Below are positions 20,888 through 31,166 of a DNA stretch of 64,000 bases, in pieces (the first letter of the stretch is position 1; every line of letters begins with the position of its first letter). The notes beneath the pieces were generated by a model that saw only the letters and a program-made list of their open reading frames with translations, ran no database searches and was not told where the DNA came from. The translations under genes and the position numbers were made by a program. This stretch comes from Actinomadura sp. CNU-125 (GTDB lineage Bacteria > Actinomycetota > Actinomycetes > Streptosporangiales > Streptosporangiaceae), in the NCBI RefSeq assembly GCF_001942465.1, contig NZ_MKJY01000133.1, positions 1 through 64,000 on the forward strand, read 5' to 3'.

Positions 20888-21199
20888 ATGAACCTGTCAC
20901 CACGAGAGATCGACAAGCTGCTCATCTTCACCGTCTCGGAGATGGCCGAGCGGCGCCGCAAGCGCGGCCTGAAGCTCAACTACGGCGAGACGGTGGCGCT
21001 GATCAGCTCCGCCATCGTGGAGGCGGCCCGCGACGGCAAGACGGTCGCCGACTGCATGAAGCTGGGCAAGCAGGTCGTCGGCCCGGACGACGTGCTCCCC
21101 GGTGTGCGCGGGATGCTGAAGCTGATCCAGGTCGAGGCCGCGTTCGACGACGGGACCAAGCTGGTCTCCTGCCACGATCCCGTCGGCGGCGGCAAGTGA
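20888..21199 (+). CDS. ureA: Urease gamma subunit
   Basis: A 103-residue protein with the UreA pattern: [59 protein letters not shown] and [17 protein letters not shown]. Length is the usual one for a separate gamma subunit. It forms the (alpha-beta-gamma)3 apoenzyme with UreB and UreC in the cytoplasm. ATG 20888 follows AGAGGA. Its stop overlaps GTG 21196 of the CbiX-like gene, which therefore interrupts the usual ureAB adjacency but keeps translational coupling. Confidence 0.95.
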   Translation: MNLSPREIDKLLIFTVSEMAERRRKRGLKLNYGETVALISSAIVEAARDGKTVADCMKLGKQVVGPDDVLPGVRGMLKLIQVEAAFDDGTKLVSCHDPVGGGK

Positions 21200-21789
21200 C
21201 CGTCCCGCCCGCGGCGACCTGCTCCTCGCGCGCGGCGGCACCACGACGCACCTGGTCGGCTGGCTCCGCGATGCCGTGACGCGGGCGCTGCGCGGCGGCA
21301 CGGACCGCGCGGTGCTCCTGGTGCGCCCGCGGCGCCCCCGAGGACGACGCCGAACTGTGCAAGGTCGCGCGGCTCGTCTGGCGGCACCTGCGCGCCCCGT
21401 GGATCGAGGTCGCGTTCGGCGACGGCGAGCCGGGGATCGACGCGGGCGTGGACCGCTGCCGCCGGCTGGGCGCACCCGCGACGTCGTGCTCGTGCCCGCC
21501 GCGCTCGCCCCGGTCGTCCCGCCGCCGGACCGTCCGGACGTCCGGACCGCCGGGCCGCCGATCGGGCCCGGCGGCGCTCGCCGCGCTCGTCCGGCGCCGC
21601 GCCGCCGAGGCCGAGCAGCGGTGGCGCCGCGACGGCGACGACGGCCTCGGCGTCGCGGCGTCCGGGCACCACCACCATCACCACGACCACGCCCATCACC
21701 ACCACCACGAGTCCGCGGAACCTCCGCACGACCCGTTTCCACGAACGACGGAGAACACCCTGAAGGAGGCGGCCGCTCATGGCCGATGA
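21196..21789 (+). CDS. CbiX/SirB-like protein with a His-rich tail (multiple frameshifts)
   Basis: Translation of successive frames gives [63 protein letters not shown] and [17 protein letters not shown]. This is the layout of CbiX/SirB-type chelatases, which insert metal into tetrapyrroles. A C-terminal tail has a [17 protein letters not shown] cluster (21664-21710), suited to bind nickel. The frame changes about four times in 600 bases, so the gene is either badly sequenced or decayed. It starts at GTG 21196 (overlap with ureA) and overlaps ureB by 11 bases. A role in nickel handling for urease is inference from the His cluster and position. Confidence 0.6.
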
Positions 21790-22222
21790 CGTGTACATGT
21801 TCGGACGGGGCTCCATCGAGCTCAACGCCGGGCAGCGCAGAGAGACCCTGACCGTGCACAACACCGGCGACCGCGCCGTGCAGATCGGATCGCACTTCCA
21901 CTTCTTCGAGGTCAACCGGGCGCTGAAATTCGACCGGGAGAAGGCGTTCGGGATGCGGCTCGACATTCCCGCCGGCACCGCCGTCCGGTTCGAGGCGGGC
22001 GACACCAAGGAGGTGCGGCTCGTCGAGTACGGCGGCGGGATGCGCATCGTCGGGTTCGGCGGCCTGCTCGACGGGAGCATCCGGTCCGCCGCCGCCAAGG
22101 CCAGGGCACTGCACCGGATGCGGTCCCGCGGCTACCTGGAGACGTCCGAGGAGGACGCCTCCGCCACCAAGAAGAAGCGGTCGAAGGGCTCGGCCGGCGG
22201 ATCCCGGTCGAAGAAGGGCTGA
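21779..22222 (+). CDS. ureB: Urease beta subunit
   Basis: A 147-residue UreB. The core [57 protein letters not shown] and [10 protein letters not shown] are all present. The last 35 residues ([20 protein letters not shown]) are a basic, probably disordered extension beyond the roughly 100-residue core. A strong AAGGAGG (21763-21769) precedes ATG 21779. It lies six bases before ureC. UreB is a structural subunit of the nickel urease. Confidence 0.95.
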   Translation: MADDVYMFGRGSIELNAGQRRETLTVHNTGDRAVQIGSHFHFFEVNRALKFDREKAFGMRLDIPAGTAVRFEAGDTKEVRLVEYGGGMRIVGFGGLLDGSIRSAAAKARALHRMRSRGYLETSEEDASATKKKRSKGSAGGSRSKKG

Positions 22223-22228
22223 ACCCCG

Positions 22229-23953
22229 ATGACGACGATCTCTCGCGAGCAGTACGCGAGCATGTACGGCCCCACCGTGGGCGACCGCTTCCACCTCGGC
22301 GACACCAACCTCATCGTGGAAGTGGAGAAGGACCACACCGAGGGCCACTACGGCGACGAATCCCAGTACGGCGGCGGCAAGACGGCCCGGGACGGCATGT
22401 CGGCCGACCCCGCCTCGCGCAACGCCACCACCGCGCTCGACACCGTCATCACCAACGCCGTGATCATCGATCCGGTGCTGGGCGTCGTCAAGGGCGACAT
22501 CGGGATCAAGGACGGGAAGATCGCCGGAATCGGCAAGTCCGGCAACCTGCACACCCAGAACGGGGTGGACCGGCGGCTGATCATCGGCGCCGGCACCGAG
22601 GTGATCTCCGGGGAGAACCTCATCGCCACCGCGGGCGCGATCGACACGCACGTCCACTTCATCGCCCCGCAGCAGGCGCAGTACGCGCTGAGCAACGGCA
22701 TCACCACGCTGGTCGGCGGCGGCACCGGCCCCGCCGACGGCACCCGCGGCACCACCTGCACGCCCGGACCGTGGAACATCTCCCGCATCCTCCAGGCGTA
22801 CGAGGACATCCCGATCAACATCGCGGTCTACGGCAAGGGCAACAACAGCCTGCCGGGCCCGCTGGACGAGCAGCTCCGCGCGGGCGCCGCCGGGCTGAAG
22901 GTGCACGAGGACTGGGGCTCGACCCCCGCCGCGATCGACTGCGCGCTCCGCGTCGCCGACGACCACGACGTCCAGGTCACCATCCACACCGACACGCTGA
23001 ACGAGGCCGGGTTCGTCGAGGACACCATCGACGCCATCAACGGCCGCGCCATCCACACCTACCACTCCGAAGGCGCGGGCGGCGGCCACGCGCCCGACAT
23101 CCTGCGCATCACCTCGGAGCCGAACGCGCTGCCCGCGTCCACGAACCCGACGCTGCCGTACACCGCGAACTCGGCGGACGAGCTGCTCGACATGACCATG
23201 GTCTGCCACCACCTCAGCTACGACGTCCCCGAGGACCTCTCCTTCGCCGAGAGCCGCGTCCGCGCCGAGACGATCGCCGCCGAGACCGTCCTGCACGACC
23301 TCGGCGTCATCAGCATCATCGGGTCCGACTCGCAGGCCATGGGACGCGTCGGCGAATCGGTCACCCGGGCGTTCCAGATCGCCCACCACTGCAAGGACAA
23401 GCGCGGTGCGCTGCCCGAGGACTCCTCGCGCAACGACAACAACCGGGTGCTGCGCTACCTGGCCAAGCTCACCATCAACCCGGCCCGCGCCAGCGGGATG
23501 GCCGACACCATCGGCTCCCTGGAGGACGGCAAGCTCGCCGACATCGTGCTGTGGCCGATCCACTCGTTCGCCGTGAAGCCGTTCATGGTCGTCAAGGGCG
23601 GCATGATCAGCTGGGCGCAGATGGGCGACCCGAACGCCTCGCTGCCCACCCCGCAGCCCGTCTACCTGCGGCCCACCTACGGCTGCTTCGGCCGGGCGCT
23701 GCGCGAGACCTGCGTGACGTTCATGTCGGACGCGGCGATCGCGGCGGACGTCCCGCGAAAGCTCGGCCTCGAACGGCTGATCCGGCCCGTCCGGCAGTGC
23801 CGGACCGTCGACAAGCGGCACATGATCCGCAACTCGACGCTCGCCGAGATCGTCGTGGACCCCGAGACCTACCGGGTCACCGTGGACGGCGAGCCCGCCA
23901 CCATCGAACCGGCCCGGAAGCTCCCGCTGAACCGTCTGTACTACATCGCATGA
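22229..23953 (+). CDS. ureC: Urease alpha (catalytic) subunit
   Basis: A 574-residue nickel amidohydrolase that splits urea to ammonia and carbamate. All active-site residues are in place, shifted by +7 from the Klebsiella enzyme: nickel ligands His141, His143, His253, His279 and Asp367, the carbamylated Lys224 in GLKVHEDWG, and flap residues Cys326-His327 (MVCHHLSYD). The gene is intact, unlike several neighbours. ATG 22229 follows AGAAGGGCTGAACCC. The stop overlaps ureF (ATGA). With the urea channel and ammonium channel upstream it makes a full urea-to-ammonium module. Confidence 0.97.
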   Translation: MTTISREQYASMYGPTVGDRFHLGDTNLIVEVEKDHTEGHYGDESQYGGGKTARDGMSADPASRNATTALDTVITNAVIIDPVLGVVKGDIGIKDGKIAGIGKSGNLHTQNGVDRRLIIGAGTEVISGENLIATAGAIDTHVHFIAPQQAQYALSNGITTLVGGGTGPADGTRGTTCTPGPWNISRILQAYEDIPINIAVYGKGNNSLPGPLDEQLRAGAAGLKVHEDWGSTPAAIDCALRVADDHDVQVTIHTDTLNEAGFVEDTIDAINGRAIHTYHSEGAGGGHAPDILRITSEPNALPASTNPTLPYTANSADELLDMTMVCHHLSYDVPEDLSFAESRVRAETIAAETVLHDLGVISIIGSDSQAMGRVGESVTRAFQIAHHCKDKRGALPEDSSRNDNNRVLRYLAKLTINPARASGMADTIGSLEDGKLADIVLWPIHSFAVKPFMVVKGGMISWAQMGDPNASLPTPQPVYLRPTYGCFGRALRETCVTFMSDAAIAADVPRKLGLERLIRPVRQCRTVDKRHMIRNSTLAEIVVDPETYRVTVDGEPATIEPARKLPLNRLYYIA

Positions 23954-24626
23954 CGCCCATGCCGCTGCTCGCTCAGCTCCAGCTCACCGACTCCGGCTTC
24001 CCCAGCGGCTCTACACGCTGTCGCACGGGCTGGAGGGCCACTTCCAGTCCGGCGAGCCGGACCTGCCCGCGCTGCTGCGCGACCTCGTCCGCGCCGCGGG
24101 CACCGGCGACGCCGCCGCGCTCGCCCTCGCCCACCGCGCCGTGACCGACGGCGACTGGGACCGGCTGATCGAGGTCGACCGCAGGCTGCACGCGATCAAG
24201 CTGAACCGCGAGCAGCGGACGGCGTCGGCGCGCACCGGACGGCAGGTGCTCGACATCGCCGGCCCCGCGTTCGAATCGGCCCCCGCGGCACGGCTCGCCG
24301 GACTCGTCGCGGACCGCGCGACGCCCGGCAACCACGCCGTCGTCGTGGGGGCCGTCCACGCGGGCCTCGGCACGCCCGTCCGGGACGCCGTCGCCTGCGA
24401 CCTGTTCGCCTTCGCCGCGAGCTGCACCGCGGCGACCGTCCGGCTCGGCCGCGTCGACTTCCGGCGGGCCCAAGGGCTCCTGCGGGAGATCCGGCCCGAC
24501 GTCGCCCGCGCCACCGAGACGGCGCTGGCCGCGACGGACCCGCGGGACCTGCACACCTCGACGCCCGCGGCGGACGCCGTCTCCGCCGCCCACGAGCGCG
24601 CCGAGGCCCGGCTGTTCATCACCTGA
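23950..24626 (+). CDS. ureF: Urease accessory protein UreF (one frameshift)
   Basis: ATG 23950 overlaps the ureC stop. The protein opens [20 protein letters not shown], then needs one extra C at about 24010 (GGCTCTACA to GGCCTCTACA) to continue as [19 protein letters not shown]. The rest ([39 protein letters not shown]) is typical UreF. Restored length is about 226 residues. UreF acts with UreD and UreG as a checkpoint for nickel delivery and lysine carbamylation of UreC. The lost base is probably a sequencing error because the rest of the operon is intact. Confidence 0.88.
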
Positions 24627-24636
24627 AAGGACGCAC

Positions 24637-25272
24637 ATGGAACCGCAGCACGTGTACAAGATCGGCATCGGCGGCCCCGTCGGGTCGGGCAAGACCGCGC
24701 TCATCGAGGCGCTCGTCCCCGTCCTGGTCGCCCGCGGCCACCGCCCCGGCGTCATCACCAACGACATCTACACGCAGGAGGACGCCGAGCACGTCCGCCG
24801 CACCCTCGCCGGAACCCTCGACGCCGACCGCGTCGCCGGGGTCGAGACCGGCGCATGCCCGCACACGGCCGTCCGCGACGACCCCACGATGAACCTCGCG
24901 GCCGCCGCCGAGATGCTCGACCGGTTCCCCGACATCGACGTCCTGCTGTTCGAGAGCGGCGGCGACAACCTCACGCTCACCTTCAGCCCTGCCCTGGCCG
25001 ACGTCTACGTGTTCGTCCTCGACACCGCCGAGGGCGAGAAGATGCCGCGCAAGCGCGGCCCCGGCACCACCGACTCCGACCTGCTGATCATCAACAAGAT
25101 CGACATCGCCCGCTACGTCCGCACCGACCTCACGGTCATGGAACGGGACGCGCGCGCCGTCCGCGGCGACCGTCCGGTCATCCTGACCGACTGCCTCGCC
25201 GGAACCGGCATCACCGACGTCGCCGACTTCGTCCTGGACCGCCGGGAGGCACTGTGCTCACCGACGGTCTGA
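24637..25272 (+). CDS. ureG: Urease accessory GTPase UreG
   Basis: A 211-residue SIMIBI-class GTPase. The P-loop is GPVGSGKT (13-20). VETGACPHTAVRDD contains the Cys-Pro-His metal site, followed by LLFESGGDNLTLTFSPALAD and LLIINKIDIA (guanine specificity). It couples GTP hydrolysis to nickel insertion into urease. ATG 24637 follows AAAGGA. The final 19 bases overlap ureD in another frame, which implies coupled synthesis. Confidence 0.95.
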   Translation: MEPQHVYKIGIGGPVGSGKTALIEALVPVLVARGHRPGVITNDIYTQEDAEHVRRTLAGTLDADRVAGVETGACPHTAVRDDPTMNLAAAAEMLDRFPDIDVLLFESGGDNLTLTFSPALADVYVFVLDTAEGEKMPRKRGPGTTDSDLLIINKIDIARYVRTDLTVMERDARAVRGDRPVILTDCLAGTGITDVADFVLDRREALCSPTV

Positions 25273-26219
25273 CGTCCGGCACCGTCACCAGGAACGCCGC
25301 CGTGCCCACCGACGGGCTCACACCCGGCACCGTCAGCAGGCACGCCGCCGTGCCCGCCGACGGGCTCACACCCGGCACCGTCAGCAGGCACGCCGCCGTG
25401 CCCGACACGCTCCCGGTCGGCGCGCCCGGCAAGGTCGGCGTCCTCGAACTCGGCTTCGCCCACGTCGGCGGCCGCACGGAACTGACCCGCCACGTCCAGA
25501 AGGCGCCCCTGCACACCACCCGCCCGCTCTACCCGGACCCCGACCGCCCGCACATGCCGCACGTGCTCTTCATGTCGTCCGGCGGCGGGATCCTCCAAGG
25601 GGACCGCTACCGCATCGAACTCGACTGCGGCCCGGACACCGCCGTGCACTTCACCACCCAGACCGCCACGCGGCTCTACCGGATGGAGCACGACTACGCC
25701 ACGCAGACCGTCGAACTGCGCGCCGCCCGCAACAGCTACGTCGAGTACCTGCCCGAGACCACCATCCCCTTCGGGGGATCGCGCTTCTACCAGCACATGG
25801 ACGTCATCGCCGACCCCGAAGCGACGGTCGTCATCGGAGAGAAACTGATGATCGGCCGGTTGGCCCGGGGCGAACGCCACGCGTACACCGTCTACTGCAC
25901 CGACCTGGAGGTACGCGACCCGGACGGCCGGACCCTGTTCGCGGACCCGCTCCGGCTCGTCCCGTCCGAGCACTCGCCCGCCGGGCCCGCGACGATGGAC
26001 GACTTCGGGGTGACGGCGTCCCTCTACGTGCTGACGCCACGGGCCCGCGAGACGGCCGACGCCATGCACGACACGATCGCAGCCACGGGCCTGCACGGCG
26101 GCGCGAGCCTGCTGCCCGACGACTGCGGCGCGTGGGCCCGCATCCTCGGCGACCGGTCGCCCGAAGTGGAGGCCGCGTACCTTCGCACCTGCGAAGCCGT
26201 CCGCGAGACGCTGCGATGA
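25254..26219 (+). CDS. ureD: Urease accessory protein UreD with an N-terminal 16-residue repeat
   Basis: GTG 25254, with GGGAGG six bases upstream, gives a 321-residue protein. The UreD fold starts near residue 60 (GVLELGFAHVGGRTELTRHV) and includes PHVLFMSSGGGILQGDRYRI, FTTQTATRLYRM, YLPETTIPFGGSRFYQ and GEKLMIGRLARGE. UreD is the scaffold on which UreF and UreG load nickel into UreC. The region before the fold is three near-identical 16-residue units ending in AAVP, which is not part of the family. The stop overlaps the first crcB gene by four bases. Confidence 0.9.
   Translation: MLTDGLTSGTVTRNAAVPTDGLTPGTVSRHAAVPADGLTPGTVSRHAAVPDTLPVGAPGKVGVLELGFAHVGGRTELTRHVQKAPLHTTRPLYPDPDRPHMPHVLFMSSGGGILQGDRYRIELDCGPDTAVHFTTQTATRLYRMEHDYATQTVELRAARNSYVEYLPETTIPFGGSRFYQHMDVIADPEATVVIGEKLMIGRLARGERHAYTVYCTDLEVRDPDGRTLFADPLRLVPSEHSPAGPATMDDFGVTASLYVLTPRARETADAMHDTIAATGLHGGASLLPDDCGAWARILGDRSPEVEAAYLRTCEAVRETLR
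25260..25403 (+). repeat. Three in-frame 48-bp repeats in the start of ureD
   Basis: Units 25260-25307, 25308-25355 and 25356-25403 encode TDGLTSGTVTRNAAVP, TDGLTPGTVSRHAAVP and ADGLTPGTVSRHAAVP. The last two are almost identical at the base level, so the array expanded recently. Each unit is a multiple of three, so copy number can vary without breaking ureD. Part of the first unit also overlaps the end of ureG. Confidence 0.9.
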
Positions 26220-26698
26220 AGCCGGTGCTGGAGGGGCGCCTGGGCCACCGCGAACACGCGGAAGCCGCCGCGCTCCACCCGCACGCGGGCAAACCGCCGC
26301 CCCCGGGACTGAAACCGCGGGTCATCGCCGAGGTCGCGATGGGCGGCGCGCTCGGCGCCCTCGCGCGATACCTCCTCGGCGAGGCGATCCCCACCGAGAA
26401 GACCGGCTTCCCGTGGAACACGTTCACCGTCAACATGCTCGGCTGCCTCGCCATGGGCGTCCTGACCAGCTACCTCCTCCGCGGCAGGCCGCACCCGTGG
26501 GCGCGTCCGCTGGCGGTGACGGGCTACCTGGGCGGCTTCACGACCTTCTCGCACCTGATCGACGACATCCACAACCTCACCCAATCGGGACACACGCCCC
26601 TGGGCATCGGCTACGCGGTCGCCAGCGTCCTCCTCGGCTGGGCCGCGATCGCCGTCGGCCTCGTCCTCGGCCGCCGCATCCCGAGGAGGAACCGATGA
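26216..26698 (+). CDS. crcB: Fluoride channel CrcB/Fluc, first of a pair
   Basis: A 160-residue, four-helix membrane protein. GGALGALARYLLGE, FPWNTFTVNMLGCLAMGVL and VTGYLGGFTTFSHLIDDI are CrcB/Fluc signatures, which form dual-topology dimeric fluoride exporters. About 35 extra residues at the N-terminus are His/Pro rich and cytoplasmic. ATG 26216 overlaps the ureD stop (ATGA), and its own stop overlaps the second crcB gene. Linked crcB pairs usually make heterodimers. I looked for a fluoride riboswitch nearby and did not find one, which fits read-through from the urease operon. Confidence 0.92.
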   Translation: MKPVLEGRLGHREHAEAAALHPHAGKPPPPGLKPRVIAEVAMGGALGALARYLLGEAIPTEKTGFPWNTFTVNMLGCLAMGVLTSYLLRGRPHPWARPLAVTGYLGGFTTFSHLIDDIHNLTQSGHTPLGIGYAVASVLLGWAAIAVGLVLGRRIPRRNR

Positions 26699-27063
26699 CC
26701 CTCGTCGCGGCGATCCTCGCCCTCGTCGGCGGTGCCGCGGGCGCGCCGGTCCGCTACGTCATCGACGGCTACGTCAAGTCGTTCGCGGGCAAATCGTTCC
26801 CGTGGGGCACCCTCTCCGTGAACATCCTCGGCGCGGCCTTCCTCGGCGCCCTCCACGGAGCCGGCACCGGGACGAACGTCGAAGCGCTCCTCGGCACGGG
26901 CCTGTGCGGCGCCCTCACCACGTTCAGCACCTTCGAACTGGACACCGTCCACCTGATCCAGGACGGGAAATACACCAAAGCGGCGATCAACGCCGCCGGC
27001 AGCGTCCTCCTGGGCTTCGGGGTCTTCCTGGCCCTCTACACCCTTCTCGACCACCTCACCTGA
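26695..27063 (+). CDS. crcB: Fluoride channel CrcB/Fluc, second of a pair
   Basis: A 122-residue protein with GGAAGAPVRYVIDGYV, FPWGTLSVNILGAAFLGAL and GLCGALTTFSTFELDTVHL, again CrcB/Fluc. It starts at ATG 26695 after GAGGAGGA and overlaps the previous stop. With the first copy it should form a heterodimeric fluoride exporter in the plasma membrane. Fluoride inhibits the nickel site of urease, so export next to urease genes makes physiological sense (inference). Confidence 0.92.
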   Translation: MTLVAAILALVGGAAGAPVRYVIDGYVKSFAGKSFPWGTLSVNILGAAFLGALHGAGTGTNVEALLGTGLCGALTTFSTFELDTVHLIQDGKYTKAAINAAGSVLLGFGVFLALYTLLDHLT

Positions 27064-27195
27064 CGGCCCCGCACGGTAACGGACGAGCACCGAGGTTTTA
27101 GACCATGAACCGGTTCTCCGGAAACGCCGTCGGCAGGTACCACCGGTGATCGCCGGACGGACGGCCGCGAAACAGAACGGCCGGATCGGCGGGCC

Positions 27196-29232
27196 TTGAA
27201 CAGGACGCTCACCCGGATCAAGGAACAGGCCGCGCCGTACTACGGGCTCGCCGCCGCCCTCGGGATCGCGCTGCCGCTGCTCCTCGGCGTCCACTTCCGG
27301 CGGCTCGACCAGGGGACGCTCGCCGCCATCGGCGCGTTCCTGCTCGCCTTCACCGCACCGAGCGGCCCCTACAGCGCCCGCGCCAGGTCGCTGGCCCTCT
27401 CCATCATCGTGATCGCCGCGGGCGGCGCCCTCGGCGGGCTGCTGGCGGGCCACCGCTGGGCGGCGGTCGCGGCGATCGCGGCGGTCGTCCCGGCCGCCGT
27501 TTCGGTGTCCTGGATGAGGCCGACCGCGGTGATGGCCGTGGTGCTCACCGCGATCCGCCCGCCGCCCGGCCACCCGCTGGAGAACCTCCTGCTCATGGGC
27601 GCGGGCGGGCTCTGGCTCGGCCTGCTCCTGCTGATCCCGTGGCCCGCACGGCGGCTGCGTCCGCTGGACGGGGCGCTGACGCGGGCGGCCCGCGCGATCG
27701 CCGCGCTGCTGGACGCCACGGCCGCCGAGGTGGAGCCCCGCTCCCGGCCGGACGTCCAGTGGGACCGGCGGCACGGGCGTGCGGTCGCCGCCGTGCAGGA
27801 CGCCGCCACCACCTGCCGCCTCTACCAGGCCGGCGAGGACGGCGAGCAGCTCGCCACCCGGCCACAGCAGCTCATCGACGTCTACTACCGAACGATCCGG
27901 AAAACGGTCGGCCTGCACACGCAGATCGAGGCGTTGAACTCCCGCGGCTACCCGTCCGGGGACGCCTGGCGATCCGCCGCCCGCGCGGCGATCGCCGGAC
28001 TCGCCGTCCGCGCGCGCTCGCCGGGCGACACCGACGCCGACACGACGCCGCCCGGAACGGGGAGCGGGGGAGACCGGATCACCGCGGCGATCACCGCACA
28101 GATCAGCCGGTCGATCGACCGGCTCGACAGCATCCTGCGATCGGCCCGCCGTGCCCAGGACGTGCCGCCGGGTCCGCGCACCCGACGGCCGCGGCTCCGT
28201 CCCGTCGTCCGGCCGCGGGCGACGCGGCCGTGGTCGCGCGCGCGGTGCGGGACCGGTCGCCGCTGTTCCGGCACGCCGCACGGGTCGCCGTCCTGGTCAC
28301 CGCGGCGATGACGATCTCCACGGGCCTGCGGCTCGAACACGGGCAGTGGCTGCCGGTGACCGTCCTGCTCAGCCTCCGCGACACCTACGGGCGGACGATG
28401 ACGCGGGTCGGGCAACGCGTCGGCGGCGGCGTGATCGGCAGCGCCATCGCGGCCGTCCTGCTGGCGCTGCCCCCCGAGCCGCTGCACATCGCCCTGATCA
28501 TGACGCTGTTCGCCGGTGTGGGGTTCGCGCTCCGGCCGGTCAGCTTCCTCTACTGGTCGGTCTGCAGCACACCGCTGATCATGATGCTCATGGACCTCAC
28601 CCACCTGTCCGACTGGGACGCGGCGCTGGAACGCGTCGTCCTGGTCGCGGCGGGCGGCGCGATCGCGGTGGTGGGCGCCCGGGTGCTGTGGCCGAGGGGC
28701 GCCGAACAGCAGATCCCGGCCCGGACCGCCGAACTGCTGTCGGCGAACGCCGAACTGTCCCGCATGGTCGCGTCCGTGGTGGACGGCCAGACCTCTCGCC
28801 TCGCCCGACCGGCTCGCCGCCTCGAAGGCGGCCATCGAAGGCGCCACGGACCTGCGGGAAAGGCTGGAGAACGAGCCGTCCCCCGACACCGCCCGGATCG
28901 ACCGGCTGAACACGATCATCCGCACGTCCGTGCACGTCCGGGACCGCCTGATCGCGGTGGTGGACGTCGCGGAGGAGAACGCGGGCGGCGACGACCCCGT
29001 CGCCCGGATCCTGGACCGCGTCGCCGACGGCATCGAGGCCGCGTCCGTCCGGCTCGACCTGACCGGCCAGTTCGCGGCCCTGGACGCGCGGATCGAGTCG
29101 CCGCTCCCGGACGCGCAACTGCGCTCCCTCGCCACGACCCGCCACATCCTCGCCGCCCTGGTCGACGACGTCAACGAGCTGATCACCGCGGTACGGGCGG
29201 ACGCCGAAACGATCTCCTTGCCGAATCATTGA
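27196..29232 (+). CDS. FUSC-family membrane protein (two frameshifts)
   Basis: A protein of about 678 residues with two membrane blocks of roughly five or six helices each (27250-27640 and 28290-28690), each followed by a cytoplasmic region. This is the architecture of the FUSC/YccS family, related to aromatic-acid exporters. GLRLEHGQWLPVTVLLSLRD with RVGGGVIGSAIAAVLLAL in the second half is a typical FUSC signature. The frame shifts near 28190 and back near 28800. TTG 27196 is the only start I can find before the first helix and has a weak ribosome site. The 132 bases before it are non-coding. Substrate is unknown. Confidence 0.72.
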
Positions 29233-29299
29233 GCCGCCCCGGGCGAGCCGGAACCGCTCCGGGGGAGGAACGTTCCAGGACCATCCGGGAAGGGGCGGT

Positions 29300-31166
29300 T
29301 TGTCGAGGTCTGAACGCCCCGGTGGGCGAGTCCTCCCTCCGGGACGCGCGATCGTGCCCGCGCACGGCCCGCTCGCGACGTCCCGTCGGCCGAGGCTCCA
29401 ACTGCGCCACGGTGAAGGCGACCGAAGCCGCCTGACGAGCTTCCAGGGCCTGGTCGCGCTCTCCCTGGACGCCCTGAGCTCGGTCGCCTACGGGCCCGAG
29501 GCGGTCGCCCTGGCCCTGGTCGCCGCCGGCGCCTCCAGCGTGCGCCTCACCCTGCCCGTCGTCCTGGTCATCGTCGGCCTGCTGGCCGTCCTGGTGGTGT
29601 CGTACCGGCAGGTGATCGCCGTGCATCCGGACGGCGGCGCGTCCTACGCGGTGGCGAAGGACGACATCGGCCCCCGGGTGGGAACCCTGGCCGCCGCCGC
29701 GCTCATCATCGACTACGTCCTCACGGTGGCGGTCAGCCTCGCGGCCGGCGCGGCCACCCTGGCCTCGGCCTTTCCGGCGCTGCTGCCCTACCTGCTGGAG
29801 ACCTCGCTGGCGGTCCTCCTCGTCCTGACCGCCGTGAACCTGTACGGAATCGCCGACAGCGCCCGCTTCCTGATGGCCCCGACCGTGCTCTTCATCGTGA
29901 CCGTCCTCGGCATCGTCGCGGTCGGGCTGATCAGGGCCCGTCCAGCCGCGACGGTGGGCACCGAGATGGCCGTCCACGCGCATGAGACGATCGGCGTGCT
30001 GCTGATCCTCAAAGCGTTCTCCGCCGGCTGCACCGCGCTGACGGGCGTGGAGGCCATCGCCAACGGCGTGCCGATGTTCCGCAAACCACGCGTCGCCCAC
30101 GCGCAACGCACCGAACTCATGCTCGGCGGACTCCTGGCCCTGATGCTGATCGGCATCGCCCTGCTGATCCGGCGCGACCACGTCCTCCCCCGCGCGGACG
30201 TGACGATCCTCGCCCAGCTCACGGCCGGATCCCTCGGCACGAGCTGGCTCTACCAGGCGGCGAGCCTCATCATCGCGCTCGCCCTGATCCTCGCCGCCAA
30301 CACCAGCTTCGGCGGCCTCCCGGTCCTGCTCAGCCTGCTCGCCAAGGACCACCGGTTGCCGCACCTGTTCGCGCTCCGCGGGGAACGCCCCGTCCACCGG
30401 TACGGCGTCCTCGCCGTCGCGGTCGCCGCCGCCGCACTGCTCGTCGCGGTCGACGCCCGCACGCACCGTCTCCTCCCGCTGTTCGCCGTCGGCGTCTTCA
30501 CCGGGTTCACGATCAGCCAGACGGGGCTCGTCCTGCACTGGACACGACTGCGCCCGCCGAACTGGGCGGGCACCGTGCTGATCAACGGGACCGGGGCGGT
30601 CCTCACCGGGATCGCCACACTCGTACTGCTCATCAGCAAGTTCGACGAGGGCGCCTGGGCGGTCGTCGTCGTGATACCCCTGCTGATGCTCCTGTTCAGC
30701 CGGATCCGCCGCCACTACGACCGGATCAGGACGGAACTGGACCTGGGGCACCTCCCCACGGCCCGTCCCGTCCCCCGACCGCACCGGAAAGCTGGTCCTC
30801 GTCCCCATGGAAGAGGTCGGTGCCATGACCGGCCCCGCACTGAGCACCGCCCTCGGTCTGGGCGACGCCGTAGCGGTCATCGTCTGCTCCGACGAGCACC
30901 GCGCCCGGACACTGCGCGACCAGTGGAACCGCTGGGATCCGGGCGTACCGCTGGAAGCGCTCACCAGCCCCCACGAGGCGAGGATCCGCCCCATCGTGGA
31001 CTACACGAACAGGACCTCGGCGCGAGACGACCGGTCGATCGTCGTCCTGATCCCGTTCGTCGAGTCAACGCACGACCCGTGGAGCCTGCTGCTCGCGGAA
31101 GCACTGCGTGAGCAAACAGACGTAATGGTCTGCCTGCTGCCGACCGGCGCAGCCCGGACGCGCTGA
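29300..31166 (+). CDS. KimA-like APC-superfamily potassium importer (one frameshift)
   Basis: The N-terminal 450 residues have about 12 helices and open with SFQGLVALSLDALSSVAYGP, SYRQVIAVHPDGGASYAVAK and AALIIDYVLTVAVSLAAGAA. These closely follow Bacillus subtilis KimA, a proton-coupled potassium importer of the APC superfamily. One frame change near 30780-30800 leads into a cytoplasmic domain (LVLVPMEEVGAMTGPALSTA, VAVIVCSDEHRARTLRDQWN) like the C-terminal domain of KimA. Restored length is about 622 residues. TTG 29300 or GTG 29354 may start it. A c-di-AMP riboswitch, found before some relatives, has no room in the 68-base gap. Its stop abuts that of the convergent FG-GAP gene. Confidence 0.75.

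Noticed and set aside
20897-23821. Open frame of 974 codons on the minus strand
   Set aside because: It is antisense to ureA-ureC, which are certain genes; composition is Gly/Val/Arg/Asp rich without motifs.
26000-26216. Fluoride riboswitch before crcB
   Set aside because: I looked for the conserved pseudoknot-type motif upstream of the crcB pair and found none; ureD coding sequence fills the space.
29233-29299. c-di-AMP riboswitch before the KimA-like gene
   Set aside because: The gap is only 67 bases, too short for this riboswitch class.
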